A stretch of DNA of 40,431 nucleotides, taken from positions 1-40,431 of the forward strand of contig DWWN01000034.1 of NCBI GenBank assembly GCA_019119685.1, written 5' to 3'. The stretch comes from Candidatus Faecalibacterium faecigallinarum. Lineage in GTDB: Bacteria; Bacillota; Clostridia; Oscillospirales; Ruminococcaceae. The notes beneath the pieces were generated by a model. That model was not told the origin of the DNA. It made no database searches and saw only the letters and a program-made list of their open reading frames with translations. Shown piece by piece: positions 26,367 through 36,455 of the stretch; positions within the stretch are counted from its first letter, which is position 1, and each line of letters begins with the position of its first letter. Position numbers and translations under genes: made by a program.

Positions 26367-27482
<1,116 letters not shown>

Positions 27483-27529
27483 GAGAGTGCCTCCCTGAAA
27501 ATATCTGTTGTTTGGTTTATGGACGGTTT

Positions 27530-27595
27530 TTGACGGCCCTTGACGGGTCTCTCGCTTGCTGGTACTATAATAGCAGATATTTTTGTGATATGAAA
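27530..27595. promoter_or_regulatory. overlapping divergent promoters of msmX-like and araC-like genes
   Basis: Leftward: TTTCAT (27595-27590), 17 bp, TATTAT (27572-27567). Rightward: TTGACG (27540-27545), 17 bp, TACTAT (27563-27568), with TATAAT at 27566-27571 as an alternative -10. The two -10 regions share the same bases, so only one polymerase can bind at a time. TTGACG is also repeated at 27530, giving a 10-bp-spaced direct repeat. Confidence 0.6.
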
Positions 27596-27625
27596 TAGCA
27601 TTTTATTGATTAGAGGTGTCGGATA

Positions 27626-28459
27626 TTGCTGTACCACTGGGAATCCACCGCTGCCCTGGCCGCTGTCCGGGACGAGCAGACTTCGGCCCCCCTCACCCTG
27701 ACCGGGGAGGGGCTGTGGGTGTGTCTGCTGTCCAGCGGCAGCTGCACCGCCGCGCTGGGGGACGCGCCGGGCGCTCTGCCCGCGCTGCCGCCGAAACCCG
27801 TGGAGGCTGGCGGCCTGGTCCTGGGCCGCTCGCCCCTGGTGCTGGCCCCGGAGGGGGACAGCCACCTGCTGTGCCTGCTGCTGACCGGCACGGCCCCGGC
27901 CCAGCTGCTGGCCGGCCTGCCGGAGCAGCCTTTCCCGGCCCGGGGCGAGACCTGCCCCGGCGCGGCCGAGCTGATGGGCCGCCTTGCGGGAGAGGAGGCC
28001 GCCTCCAGCCGGGCCCGCAGCCAGATGGTGTTCGCTTTGCTGTGTGAGCTGGCCAACGCCGACAGCGCCGCGCCGCCCCTGCCTCCCCTGGCGGCCGCCG
28101 CCATCGAGGATATCCGCGCCAACTACGCCGGCCTGTACGGCGTCGAGGAGCTGAGCGAGCGGCTGGGCGTCTCCAAGAGCCACCTGATCCGGGTGTTCAC
28201 GGCGGCGGTGGGGGTGCCCCCGGGACGCTACCTCACCAGCGTGCGGATCGAGGCCGCCATGAAGCTGCTGCTCCACCGGGAGTACAGTCTGGACGTGGTG
28301 GCCAGCCTGTGCGGCTTTTCGGGCGCGAACTACCTGTGCCGCGTGTTCAAAAAGGAGACGGGCCAGACCCCCGCCCAGTGGCGGGCCGCCGCCGCCCGCA
28401 CCGCCATGGCCGACCTGACCGCCGAGGAAAAGACGCGGGAACAGGAGATGTTCATCTGA
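27626..28459 (+). CDS. AraC-family transcriptional regulator
   Basis: A 277-residue regulator. The N-terminal 170 residues are Ala/Leu/Pro-rich and may form a cupin-like effector domain. The C-terminal AraC domain (about 175-260) has two helix-turn-helix units: YGVEELSERLGVSKSHLIRVF and SLDVVASLCGFSGANYLCRVFKK (both shown as spans near 172-235). The protein starts with TTG at 27626, 7 nt after GAGGTG; no ATG start is available. It is divergent from the MsmX-like ATPase gene and upstream of the second sugar-import operon. Control of either is plausible but not shown. Confidence 0.88.
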   Translation: MLYHWESTAALAAVRDEQTSAPLTLTGEGLWVCLLSSGSCTAALGDAPGALPALPPKPVEAGGLVLGRSPLVLAPEGDSHLLCLLLTGTAPAQLLAGLPEQPFPARGETCPGAAELMGRLAGEEAASSRARSQMVFALLCELANADSAAPPLPPLAAAAIEDIRANYAGLYGVEELSERLGVSKSHLIRVFTAAVGVPPGRYLTSVRIEAAMKLLLHREYSLDVVASLCGFSGANYLCRVFKKETGQTPAQWRAAAARTAMADLTAEEKTREQEMFI

Positions 28460-28544
28460 AGCGGCAGCCGGAAGGGGAGGGGGAAAAACAAAATTTGACC
28501 TTGCAGGACAAAAATTGCCGATGTACAACAAGCGCTCCGGGCCG

Positions 28545-28550
28545 TATAAT
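28545..28550 (+). promoter_or_regulatory. -10 box of the two-component/import operon
   Basis: A consensus TATAAT follows an A/T-rich stretch, with no good -35 (TGTACA at 17-bp spacing), suggesting activator dependence. TTTGACCT at 28495-28502 recurs before the binding-protein gene (32138-32145) and could be a shared activator site. Confidence 0.55.
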
Positions 28551-28575
28551 AGAATGGAAAATAAAGGTGGTTTTT

Positions 28576-28603
28576 GCGCGGCAAGCCCTTGCCGCGCTTT
28601 TTT
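28576..28603 (+). terminator. leader terminator/attenuator upstream of the response regulator
   Basis: A perfect 9-bp G/C stem with a 4-nt loop is followed by six T residues. It lies only about 20 nt after the predicted transcription start and 45 nt before the response-regulator gene. It would release a transcript of about 45 nt unless read through. Confidence 0.75.
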
Positions 28604-28647
28604 GGGATATATGAACAGCAGGAGACAGGAACCATGGGAGGGCGTCT

Positions 28648-30226
28648 ATGTACCGGTTGATCATTGCGGACGACGAAGAAAATATACGCAACGGCATGGC
28701 ACACAGCCTGCCCTGGCGGGAGTGGGGCTACGAGGTGGCGGCCCTGTGCGCCAGCGGCCAGGAAGTGCTGGACCAGATGGCGTCCTGCAAACCGGATGTG
28801 GTCCTGTCCGATATACGGATGCCGGGGATGGACGGGTTGGAGCTGATGCAGCGGCTCAGCCGGGATTATCCCCAGGTCAAGATCGTGATCCTGAGCGGCT
28901 ACAGCGATTTCAAATACCTGAATATGTCCATCCGCAGCCATGTGGCCGAATATCTGCTCAAGCCCACCGACATCGACGATTTTGAGGAGACGTTCCGCCG
29001 GCTGAAAGCCTCCATGGACCACGAGCGGCTGCGCCGGGCCCAGATCACCGAGAGCGTGCTGCGGCACTTCCACGCCTGGCTGTCCGCGCTGCTGGGCGGG
29101 GTGGCGACCCCCGAGGACACCGACCGCTTTCTGCCCATGCTGACCGAGGCGGGCATCGACCTGGACAACCTGCAGATCGCGGCGTTCGTCCTGGACGGCC
29201 ACGGCGGAGACGAGCGCTCCGACTAGGTGGCCTTCTGGCGCAGGGTGTGGGAGGCCGTGGCCGCCCTGCCGCGGGGCCGGTTCCACCGGCTGCCCTTTTT
29301 GCTGAACGGGGAGGACCTGGTGGTCCTCTACAGCAGCGGGGACGAGATCGCCCCCGATGACGTCCGGGCCGACATCGAAGCCATCCAGCAGGCCGCCCGG
29401 GACAAGGCGCGCGTGACCCTCTCCGCCGGGGTCAGCGACCTGTGCACCGAGCCGGGGATGCTGCCCCAGGCCTACGAGCAGGCCAACTGCAGCGCCAAGC
29501 AGAGCGCCTTTGTGGGCCACGAGTCGGTCTATTTCTTCTCCCAGATGCAGAAGGAGCGCCCCGCCGGGATGCCCTATTTCGACACCGAGCAGGTGGAAAA
29601 AGCCCTGCTGGCGCAGGATTACGACGCTTTGCGCGCCGAGATCGACCGGGTGCTGCTGCCGCTGGCGCAGCAGCTGCCCGAATACCGCGCCGTGGACCAG
29701 CTGTGCCTGTCGCTGCTGTTCCATGTGTCTTTGTGGGGGCTGCGGTACGGCATCCAGATGGAGGAGGTGCTGCGCTCCCTGGGGGCCCACTATACGGATA
29801 TTTACGCTCTCCGCCAAGCGGGACTTTGTGCTGGCCTGCCTGTTCGGGTGCCAGCAGGCGCTGGCGGTCCGCCGTCGCAGCCACAGCCACACCGTCAAGA
29901 GCGTGGCCATGAAGGTGCGGGAATATGTGGACGCCGAATACTGCTCCAACGCCCTCTCGCTGGAGAGTGTGGCCGCCTATGTGCACAAGACGCCGGCGTA
30001 CATCTCCCGGGTGTTCAAAAATGAGCTGGGCTGCAATTTCAGCGACTATCTGACCGAAAAGCGGATGCGGCTGGCCGCCCAGCTGCTGGCCCAGCCGGAC
30101 GGCAAGGTCTACCGCATCGCGGCCCAGTGCGGCTACGCCGATACATCCAACTTTATCCGGGTGTTCAAGCGCTTTTACGGCGTCAGCCCTGCGGAATACC
30201 GCGCTGTGCAGGGAGGTGCGGAATAA
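28648..30226 (+). pseudogene. YesN-type response regulator (REC + AraC HTH), broken by an amber codon and a frameshift
   Basis: The receiver domain (1-120) has the acidic pair DD8-9, phospho-acceptor Asp55 in LSDIRMPGMDG and Lys105 in EYLLKP. The frame meets TAG at 29224-29226 after 192 codons, then continues in the same frame with family-like sequence (VAFWRRVWEAVAALP) to about 29815. One extra base near 29810-29822 then shifts it. The AraC domain (SLESVAAYVHKTPAYISRVF and YRIAAQCGYADTSNFIRVFK, near the end) is read in the next frame and stops at 30226. Repaired, the protein would have about 525 residues, normal for YesN. As written only an isolated receiver would be made, unable to bind DNA. 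Confidence 0.88.
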
Positions 30227-32046
30227 AGGCCGGCCGTTCGACGCTGCGGCGGCGGATGCTCATCGCCCTGCTGTGCTGCTTTGTGCCCATGGTGGCGGTC
30301 ATCTCGCTGCTGTTCGTGCGGGCGTTCGGGACCCAGCAGGCCGCCGAAGAAGAAACCCTGCTCTACGGCGCGCAGGACATCCGCGCCGCGCTCGACCGCT
30401 TTGCCGATGGGGTGTACAGCGTGTCGGACGCGTTTTCCACCGATGAACGGCTGATCGAGCTTTTGGACCGGGACTACAGCGCCGACCCCATCGCCAAGCA
30501 GTACGCCATCACCTACACCAACAACGCTTTGTTCGAGAGCTATTCCCGCCTGGTCCAGCAGGAAAAGATCGACGCCATCTATATGCCCGCCCGGCGGGAA
30601 GTGCTGGATTTCCGCGACCCCAACCAGGTCACCACCCTGCTGGTGAAAAAGTTCGAGGAGCTGGCCGTGGACGACCCCGGCAAGATGGGCCGGTTCTACT
30701 TTTACTCGCTGCAGAAAAACTTCCTCTCCACCGAGACCTACGGCGAGCCCCGGCGGGATATGGTGGTGCTGGGCAGCCGGCGGGTCTACTCGGCCCTCAA
30801 GAGCGGCTACCCCTACATCCATATCTTTGCGGTGGAGGAGCAGACCCTCTATGACCTCTACCAGTACCAGGCAAAGCGCCTGGGGGCCGACGTCTACATC
30901 CTGACCGAGGACGGGGCGCTGATCTCCTCCACCGACGAGGCGGCCGTGGCCGCCGGGCAGGCGCCCGCCGCGCTGCTGGAAAGCGCCGCCGGCCTTGACG
31001 CCGGGACGGACAGCATCCGCCTCGACGGCGAGCAGTACAATGCCGCCGCGGCGGTCTGCCATTCGACCGACTGGCGGGTGCTGGTCCTGGTGCCGACCCG
31101 GACGCTGCTGGCCTCTACCTTCTCCCTTTATTTCCAGATCCTGGGCGTGGTCGCGCTCTGCCTGGTGGTGTTCGCCGTCCTGATCTGGCACTTCTACCGG
31201 CGGTTCATGGCGCCGCTGGCCCAGCTGGAACAGGCCATGCGCCAGGCCGACGCCGGAGACCTGAAAGCCTATGTCAAGCCGCAGGGCTCGGTGGAAGTGG
31301 TGCGGATGATGGAGGGCTACAACGCCATGCTGGACAGTCTGCGCACCGGCATCGAGCAGCAGATGGAGATGCAGCGCCGCCGGCAGGACCTGGAGATGCA
31401 GGTGCTGATGAGCCAGATCAACCCGCACTTTTTGTACAACACCCTCGAGTCCATCGTCTGGAAGGCCGGCGAGGCGAGCCGCCCCGACATCGGCAAGCTG
31501 GCCTCGTCGCTGGGCAAGCTGTACCGGCTGAGCATTTCGGGCGGACTGTTCGTCCCCCTGGAGCAGGAGCTGGAACACGTGCAGATGTACATGAACATCC
31601 AGCGCAGCCGCTACGGCAACAAGGTGGACTATGAAGTCCGCCTCCACCGTGTGGACCCCGACGGGGTGGAGGTGCTCAAACTGATCCTGCAGCCCATTGT
31701 GGAAAACAGCCTGCTCTATGGCATGGACGGGCTGGACCACACCCTGCGCATCCGGGTGGCCGCCTGGCGGCGGGAGGGCAAACTGGCGCTCACCGTCACC
31801 GACAACGGCGTGGGGATGGACAAGGCCGCCCTCGCCGCCCTGCGCCAGCAGATCGTCCACGGGCGCAAGCCGAAGGCCGAGGCCAACTACCGCAGCACCG
31901 GCATCGGGCTGCACAACATCGGCGCGCGGCTGCGGCTGTACGCCGGCTCGACCAGCTGCATCAAGGTGCAGAGCAAACCGGGCTTCGGCACCCGCGTCAC
32001 CCTCGAACTGCCCTGGCGGGACGCAGAACAGCCCGAACCGTCCTGA
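30223..32046 (+). CDS. YesM-type sensor histidine kinase, start codon apparently mutated to ATA
   Basis: About 608 residues. An N-terminal membrane helix (MLIALLCCFVPMVAVISLLF) precedes an extracellular sensor domain of about 260 residues, a second helix (ILGVVALCLVVFAVLIW), a HAMP linker, the His_kinase domain with His402 in MSQINPHFLYNTLES, and a HATPase domain with PIVENSLLYG, DNGVGMD and GIGLHNIGARL. The frame overlaps the regulator stop at GGAGGTGCGGAATAAAGG. An ATGA overlap would be the normal arrangement, and here the expected ATG reads ATA. The next in-frame ATG (30256) has no ribosome site but keeps the first helix; the frame is open from 30127. The ligand is presumably a sugar imported by the downstream ABC system. 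Confidence 0.88.
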   Translation: MKAGRSTLRRRMLIALLCCFVPMVAVISLLFVRAFGTQQAAEEETLLYGAQDIRAALDRFADGVYSVSDAFSTDERLIELLDRDYSADPIAKQYAITYTNNALFESYSRLVQQEKIDAIYMPARREVLDFRDPNQVTTLLVKKFEELAVDDPGKMGRFYFYSLQKNFLSTETYGEPRRDMVVLGSRRVYSALKSGYPYIHIFAVEEQTLYDLYQYQAKRLGADVYILTEDGALISSTDEAAVAAGQAPAALLESAAGLDAGTDSIRLDGEQYNAAAAVCHSTDWRVLVLVPTRTLLASTFSLYFQILGVVALCLVVFAVLIWHFYRRFMAPLAQLEQAMRQADAGDLKAYVKPQGSVEVVRMMEGYNAMLDSLRTGIEQQMEMQRRRQDLEMQVLMSQINPHFLYNTLESIVWKAGEASRPDIGKLASSLGKLYRLSISGGLFVPLEQELEHVQMYMNIQRSRYGNKVDYEVRLHRVDPDGVEVLKLILQPIVENSLLYGMDGLDHTLRIRVAAWRREGKLALTVTDNGVGMDKAALAALRQQIVHGRKPKAEANYRSTGIGLHNIGARLRLYAGSTSCIKVQSKPGFGTRVTLELPWRDAEQPEPS

Positions 32047-32059
32047 AAAGACAAAGCGA

Positions 32060-32096
32060 GCCCCGTCCGGATTTCTACGCCGGTCGGGGCTTTTTT
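32060..32096 (+). terminator. terminator after the sensor kinase
   Basis: An 11-bp stem with one mismatch (32060-32070 with 32080-32090) is followed by six T residues. The importer genes downstream therefore need their own promoter. Confidence 0.85.
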
Positions 32097-32157
32097 GACC
32101 CCGCGCCAGGCGCGAAAAGCGGTTTCATAGGCTGATTTTGACCTGCATCAGCGGTTC

Positions 32158-32193
32158 TTGACAAAAGTCAAAAAATGCAGACGGACTGCATTT
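32158..32193 (+). promoter_or_regulatory. two inverted repeats at the start of the binding-protein gene
   Basis: TTGAC-AAAA-GTCAA (32158-32171) is followed at once by an 8-bp perfect repeat, AAATGCAG (32173-32180) with CTGCATTT (32186-32193), which contains the ATG at 32175. There is no Shine-Dalgarno sequence before this ATG. The RNA hairpin would hide the start codon; alternatively the DNA repeats bind a regulator or mark a deletion joint. Confidence 0.5.
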
Positions 32194-33614
32194 CCCGCCG
32201 TTCGTTCCTCAAGTGCGCCGGCATGGGCGCTGTGACCGCGGCTGCCGCCGGCCTGCTGGCTGGCTGCGGCGGCTCGGACAGCTCCTCGTCCAGCACCGCT
32301 TCTTCGGCTGCAGCTGCTGAGCCCGCCGATCCCAACAAGCCCTACGCCGGCGTGACCCTCTACTACGCCGCCACCGACACCGAGGCCACCGGCCCTGAGA
32401 TGCAGGACATCGTGGCCATGGTCAAGGAAAAGACCGGCATCAACATCGAGTTCAACATCATCCCCAAGGCCGACACCGGCGAGGTGGACAAGCGCCTGGT
32501 CAGCCTGCAGGCCGGCGACGCGCTGGACATCGTCTATGGCACCGTGGCCCAGCTGAAGGTCTTTTACGACGCAGGCGTCCTGGAGCCCCTGGATGAGCTG
32601 GCCGGCGCCGCAAGCTACGACATCAAGTCGGTGTTCGGCGACAGCGCCCCGGTCTACGACGACGGCCTGACCTACGGCCTGCCCGCCTTCACCGACGTGT
32701 GGTGCACCTTCATCAACACCAAGGTGTTCGAGAACGCCGGCGTGGAGATCCCCTCCGCCGAGGGCTGGACCTGGGAGAAGTATGTGGAGACGGCCCAGAA
32801 GCTGACCAATCTGGACGAGGAGATCTACGGCTCCCTCATGCTGGATTACGACTGCTACAACTATATGTACGCCCTCCAGAACGGCGCCGAGCACTACAAG
32901 GAGGACGGCACCTCCAACTACGACGATCCCCGCTTCCGCGACAGCGTCGAGTTCTTCTACAGCCTGGGCAATGAGCTGCAGGTCCAGCCGGACATCACCA
33001 CATATAAGGCTGGCGTCTACCCCTGGAACGCCTTCCCCTCCACCGGTGTGGCCAACGCCGACGGCAGCTACGACAAGGCGCAGTTCGGTATGTTCGTCTG
33101 CGGCGGCTGGGCTGCCTCCATGCTGCCGGATACCGAGAAGTATCCCCGCGACTGGCAGTGCGTCATCCTGCCCATGCCCTACCCCGAAGGACAGGAGCCC
33201 TCGACCCTGACCGTCCCCGGCTGCTACGCCGTCCCCTCCACCAGCAAGAACAAGGAAGCCGCTTTCGAGGCTGTCCGCTGCATCGCTGAGAACCAGTACA
33301 CCCTGGGCTACGGCCGTGTGCCCGCCCGTGTGGACCTGACCGACGAGGAGACCACCGACTACATCGAGAACGGCCTGGTGCCCACCTACGCCGCCACCGA
33401 CAACATCCCCGCCGAGCAGTTCAAGGCTGCCTGGTTCGACCCGACCCGCAAGGTCCTGGCCGAGAAGATCGTCGGCGCCGCCGATACCACCATCAGCCAG
33501 ATCTGGACTTCGGAGGCCCCCCTGTACGGCATGGGCCAGCAGGACCTGGATACCACCATGAAGAATATCCTGGACCGCTCCAACGAAGCCATCAAAGAGG
33601 CACAGCTGTACTAA
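32175..33614 (+). CDS. carbohydrate ABC transporter substrate-binding lipoprotein
   Basis: A 479-residue extracellular binding protein. The N-terminus ISRRSFLKCAGMGAVTAAAA has twin-arginine character and leads to the lipobox LLAGC, with the lipid-anchored Cys near residue 32, followed by a Ser/Ala linker. The mature part has the extracellular solute-binding protein type 1 pattern and closes with SEAPLYGMGQQDLDTTMKNI. The start ATG lacks a ribosome site and lies in a hairpin; no better start is visible in frame. A hairpin with a T tail follows the gene, which usually keeps binding-protein transcripts more abundant than those of the permeases. The ligand cannot be read from sequence; the downstream lyase and GH112 suggest an oligosaccharide of host or plant polysaccharide. 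Confidence 0.92.
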   Translation: MQTDCISRRSFLKCAGMGAVTAAAAGLLAGCGGSDSSSSSTASSAAAAEPADPNKPYAGVTLYYAATDTEATGPEMQDIVAMVKEKTGINIEFNIIPKADTGEVDKRLVSLQAGDALDIVYGTVAQLKVFYDAGVLEPLDELAGAASYDIKSVFGDSAPVYDDGLTYGLPAFTDVWCTFINTKVFENAGVEIPSAEGWTWEKYVETAQKLTNLDEEIYGSLMLDYDCYNYMYALQNGAEHYKEDGTSNYDDPRFRDSVEFFYSLGNELQVQPDITTYKAGVYPWNAFPSTGVANADGSYDKAQFGMFVCGGWAASMLPDTEKYPRDWQCVILPMPYPEGQEPSTLTVPGCYAVPSTSKNKEAAFEAVRCIAENQYTLGYGRVPARVDLTDEETTDYIENGLVPTYAATDNIPAEQFKAAWFDPTRKVLAEKIVGAADTTISQIWTSEAPLYGMGQQDLDTTMKNILDRSNEAIKEAQLY

Positions 33615-33640
33615 ATCACGATCCGCTTCCTGCCGCGATT

Positions 33641-33670
33641 GCCGCCGCCTGCCTGGCGGCGGCATTTTTT
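33641..33670 (+). terminator. partial terminator between binding protein and permeases
   Basis: A perfect 9-bp G/C stem (33641-33649 with 33655-33663) is followed by ATTTTTT. It precedes the permease ribosome site by a few nucleotides and probably reduces permease expression relative to the binding protein. Confidence 0.85.
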
Positions 33671-33690
33671 GAGAAAAGGAGGTCCATTCC

Positions 33691-34605
33691 ATGCCGCATC
33701 CCGCAAAAGCAAAAGCCAAGAAATCGTCCACCGCCCGGCACGAAGCGATCCAGGGCTACCTGTTCGTCACTCCGTACCTGATCGCCTTCACCATCTTCAC
33801 CGGCATCCCGTTTGTCTCGGCGTTCGTGCTGTCCTTCCTGGATGTCAAGTTCATCACCCGTCTGGACGACGTGCACTTCGTCGCCTTCAAGAACTTTATC
33901 CGCTTCTTCTCCAATAAGGAAGCGCTGGCCGCCCTCGGGCGCACCGGCCTGTACACCCTGATCTATGTGCCGGTCATCATGATCCTCAGCTTCATCCTGG
34001 CCTACCTGCTGAACAAGGGCGTGTTCTGGGCCAAGGGCATCCGCTCGATGTTCTTCCTGCCCTACGTCTCCAACATGGTGGCCGTCGCCGTCGTGTTCCA
34101 GCTGATGCTGGGACCCCGCGGCCCCTTCTACCTGCTGCAGAAGTTCTTCGGCGTGGAGGACCCCATCATCCCCCTGCTGAACCAGAAATGGGCCCTGCCG
34201 GTGGTCGTTCTGATCGCCGTGTGGAAAGGCATCGGCCTGAACTTCCTGACCTACCTGGGTGCGCTGCAGAACGTGGATAAGTCCCAGGTGGAGGCCGCCG
34301 AGATCGACGGCGCCAACAAGTGGCAGCAGATCAAGAACGTGGTCATCCCGGCTGTCGCCCCCACCACCTTCTTTTTGACCATCAGCTCCATCATCACCAG
34401 CCTGCAGAACTTCACCGTCATCCAGTCCCTGACCGACGGCGGCCCCGGCCAGGCTACCACCGTCATGAGCCTGAACATCGTCAACACCGCGTTCGTCAAG
34501 TATGAGACCAGCTATGCCGCCGCCCAGGCCCTGGTCATGTTCGCCATCGTCATGGTCATCACCCTGATCCAGTGGCGCGGCCAGAAAAAGTGGGCAGATC
34601 AGTAA
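33691..34605 (+). CDS. carbohydrate ABC transporter permease, MalF type
   Basis: A 304-residue inner-membrane permease with six membrane segments. The first (GYLFVTPYLIAFTIFTGIPF) lies near residue 27 and the EAA loop VEAAEIDGANKWQQIKNVVI is present. The N-terminal 20 residues are basic (PHPAKAKAKKSS). The ATG at 33691 follows AAAGGAGGT. It pairs with the MalG-type permease 15 nt downstream and the binding protein upstream. Energy probably comes from the MsmX-like ATPase. Confidence 0.94.
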   Translation: MPHPAKAKAKKSSTARHEAIQGYLFVTPYLIAFTIFTGIPFVSAFVLSFLDVKFITRLDDVHFVAFKNFIRFFSNKEALAALGRTGLYTLIYVPVIMILSFILAYLLNKGVFWAKGIRSMFFLPYVSNMVAVAVVFQLMLGPRGPFYLLQKFFGVEDPIIPLLNQKWALPVVVLIAVWKGIGLNFLTYLGALQNVDKSQVEAAEIDGANKWQQIKNVVIPAVAPTTFFLTISSIITSLQNFTVIQSLTDGGPGQATTVMSLNIVNTAFVKYETSYAAAQALVMFAIVMVITLIQWRGQKKWADQ

Positions 34606-34620
34606 AGGAGGCACCCTGTC

Positions 34621-35457
34621 ATGCGCGCAAAACAAGAGAAGATCCTCAAAATCGTCATCACCGCCATTATGGTCATCCTGGGCCTGATCTGCATTTACCC
34701 CTTCATCTTCATGCTGTCCTCGTCGTTTAAGACGAGCGGCGACGTCCTGTCCACCCCCCTCCAGATCATCCCCTCGAACTTCACCATGATGAACTTCGAG
34801 ACCCTGTTCAACAACGAGTTCTACGACTTCTTCCAGTGGTTCGGCAACACGGTGGTCATGACCGGCCTGACCCTGATCCTCAAGTTCTTCATCATCACCA
34901 TCACCGCTTACGGCTTTGCCAAGATCAAGTTCCCCGGCCGGGACGCCATCTTCCTGGTCCTGCTGGCCGGCCTGATGATCCCCAGCGACATCATGATCAT
35001 GCCCCGCTACATCATCTTCAAAAATCTCGGCATCCTGAATACTATGTGGTCCCTGATCCTGCCCGCCGCTGTGGACGTCTACTTTGTGTTCCTGCCGCGC
35101 CAGGCCTTCGTGGCGGTGCCCGAGGCTCTGAGCGAGGCCGCCCGCATCGACGGATGCAGCCACTTCACCATTTACCGCCGCATCATCCTGCCCCTGTGCA
35201 TGCCGCAGGTGTCCACCATGCTACTGTTCAGCTTCGTCTGGAGCTGGAACGACTACATGGGCCCCTACCTGTACATCTCGGACATCAACAAGCAGATGAT
35301 CTCGGTCGGTATCAAGCTGTTCGCCTCCGGCCTCGCGCAGGACTACGGCGCCCAGATGGCCGGCGCGACCCTGGTTTTGATCCCGGTCATCGTGGCCTTC
35401 TTCCTGTGCCAGAAGTACTTCGTGGAAGGCATCACCGCCGGCGCAGTCAAGGGCTGA
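34621..35457 (+). CDS. carbohydrate ABC transporter permease, MalG type
   Basis: A 278-residue permease with six membrane segments, EAA loop EALSEAARIDGCSHFTIYRR and the usual C-terminus GITAGAVKG. The ATG at 34621 follows AAAGGAGG. It is distinct in sequence from the MalG of the mannan operon at 21005-21877, so it is not a duplicate. The next gene starts 32 nt later with its own AGAAGGAG site. Confidence 0.94.
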   Translation: MRAKQEKILKIVITAIMVILGLICIYPFIFMLSSSFKTSGDVLSTPLQIIPSNFTMMNFETLFNNEFYDFFQWFGNTVVMTGLTLILKFFIITITAYGFAKIKFPGRDAIFLVLLAGLMIPSDIMIMPRYIIFKNLGILNTMWSLILPAAVDVYFVFLPRQAFVAVPEALSEAARIDGCSHFTIYRRIILPLCMPQVSTMLLFSFVWSWNDYMGPYLYISDINKQMISVGIKLFASGLAQDYGAQMAGATLVLIPVIVAFFLCQKYFVEGITAGAVKG

Positions 35458-35489
35458 TTTTACAACAAACAGAAGGAGTTTTCAACGCT

Positions 35490-36449
35490 ATGCGTGATCG
35501 TGCGCTTCTGCCCGCAGCCGGGCAATTCTACAAGGCCAACCTCCACTGCCACACCGTCCTGTCGGACGGCCGCTGGACCAAAGAGCAGGTCAAGGCCGAG
35601 TACCAAAAGCGTGGTTATTCCATCGTGGCTTTCACCGACCACCGCCACTACGGCTGGCACCCTGAGCTGATGGACGACACTTTTATCCCCATCGCCGCCT
35701 ATGAGGCCGACCTGAACGGGCCCTTCCCCCCGTCGGGCAGCTTCCAGTGGGTCAAGACCTACCACCTGAATTTCTACGACACCGACCCCGCGGCCCGCGG
35801 CGGCTTTACCGCCGTCCAGCCGCCCCAGCAGTACGGCGACCTGGAGGCCCTCAACGGCTTTATCGCCCGGATGAACGCCGGCGGTTTCCTGTGCTGCTAC
35901 AACCACCCCTACTGGTCGCTGCAGAATTATAACGATTATGCGGGGCTCAAGGGCGCGTTTGCGATGGAGATCTACAACCACGGCTGCGAGCTGGACGGCC
36001 TGTACGGCTACGCGCCCCAGGCATACGACGAGATGCTGCGGGCCGGGCAGAAGCTGTTCTGCGTCGCCACCGACGACAACCACGACACCTATGCCCCCGG
36101 CGACCCCCGTTGCGACTCCTTCGGCGGCTTTACCATGTTCAAGCTGGAAAAGCTGACCTATGCAAGCGTGATCGAGGCCCTCAAAAAGGGCGACTTCTAC
36201 GCCTCCACCGGCCCCGAGCTGCAGGAGCTGTACATCCGGGACGGGGCGCTGTGCGTCCGGTGCAGCCCGGTGGAAAAGATCTATGTGGTCACCAGCGGCC
36301 GCCGCTGCCTGATGAAGCTGGCCGCCCCCGGCGAGACCCTGACCGAGGCCGTGTTCCCCCTGAACGGGGACGAGGGTTACGTCCGGGTGGACTGCCGGGA
36401 CGGTCAGGGCCGCCACGCCTACTCCAACGCCTACTGGCTGGACGAGTAA
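35490..36449 (+). CDS. PHP-domain metal-dependent hydrolase
   Basis: A 319-residue protein of the PHP superfamily, metal-dependent phosphoesterases and hydrolases. The metal motifs are ANLHCHTVLSDG near residue 16, FTDHRHYG near 49, YEADL near 71, CYNHPYW near 134 and ATDDNHD near 193. The ATG at 35490 follows AGAAGGAG; the frame is open further upstream but overlaps the permease gene. PHP proteins of this type are common in polysaccharide-use operons, where they may act on sugar phosphates or esters; the substrate here is unknown. Confidence 0.9.
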   Translation: MRDRALLPAAGQFYKANLHCHTVLSDGRWTKEQVKAEYQKRGYSIVAFTDHRHYGWHPELMDDTFIPIAAYEADLNGPFPPSGSFQWVKTYHLNFYDTDPAARGGFTAVQPPQQYGDLEALNGFIARMNAGGFLCCYNHPYWSLQNYNDYAGLKGAFAMEIYNHGCELDGLYGYAPQAYDEMLRAGQKLFCVATDDNHDTYAPGDPRCDSFGGFTMFKLEKLTYASVIEALKKGDFYASTGPELQELYIRDGALCVRCSPVEKIYVVTSGRRCLMKLAAPGETLTEAVFPLNGDEGYVRVDCRDGQGRHAYSNAYWLDE

Positions 36450-36455
36450 GCGCCG

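Noticed and set aside
29200-29850. Programmed stop-codon readthrough or frameshifting in the response regulator
   Set aside because: There is no selenocysteine or pyrrolysine context, no slippery heptamer or downstream pseudoknot that I can see, and YesN proteins are not known to use recoding. Mutation or sequencing error is simpler.
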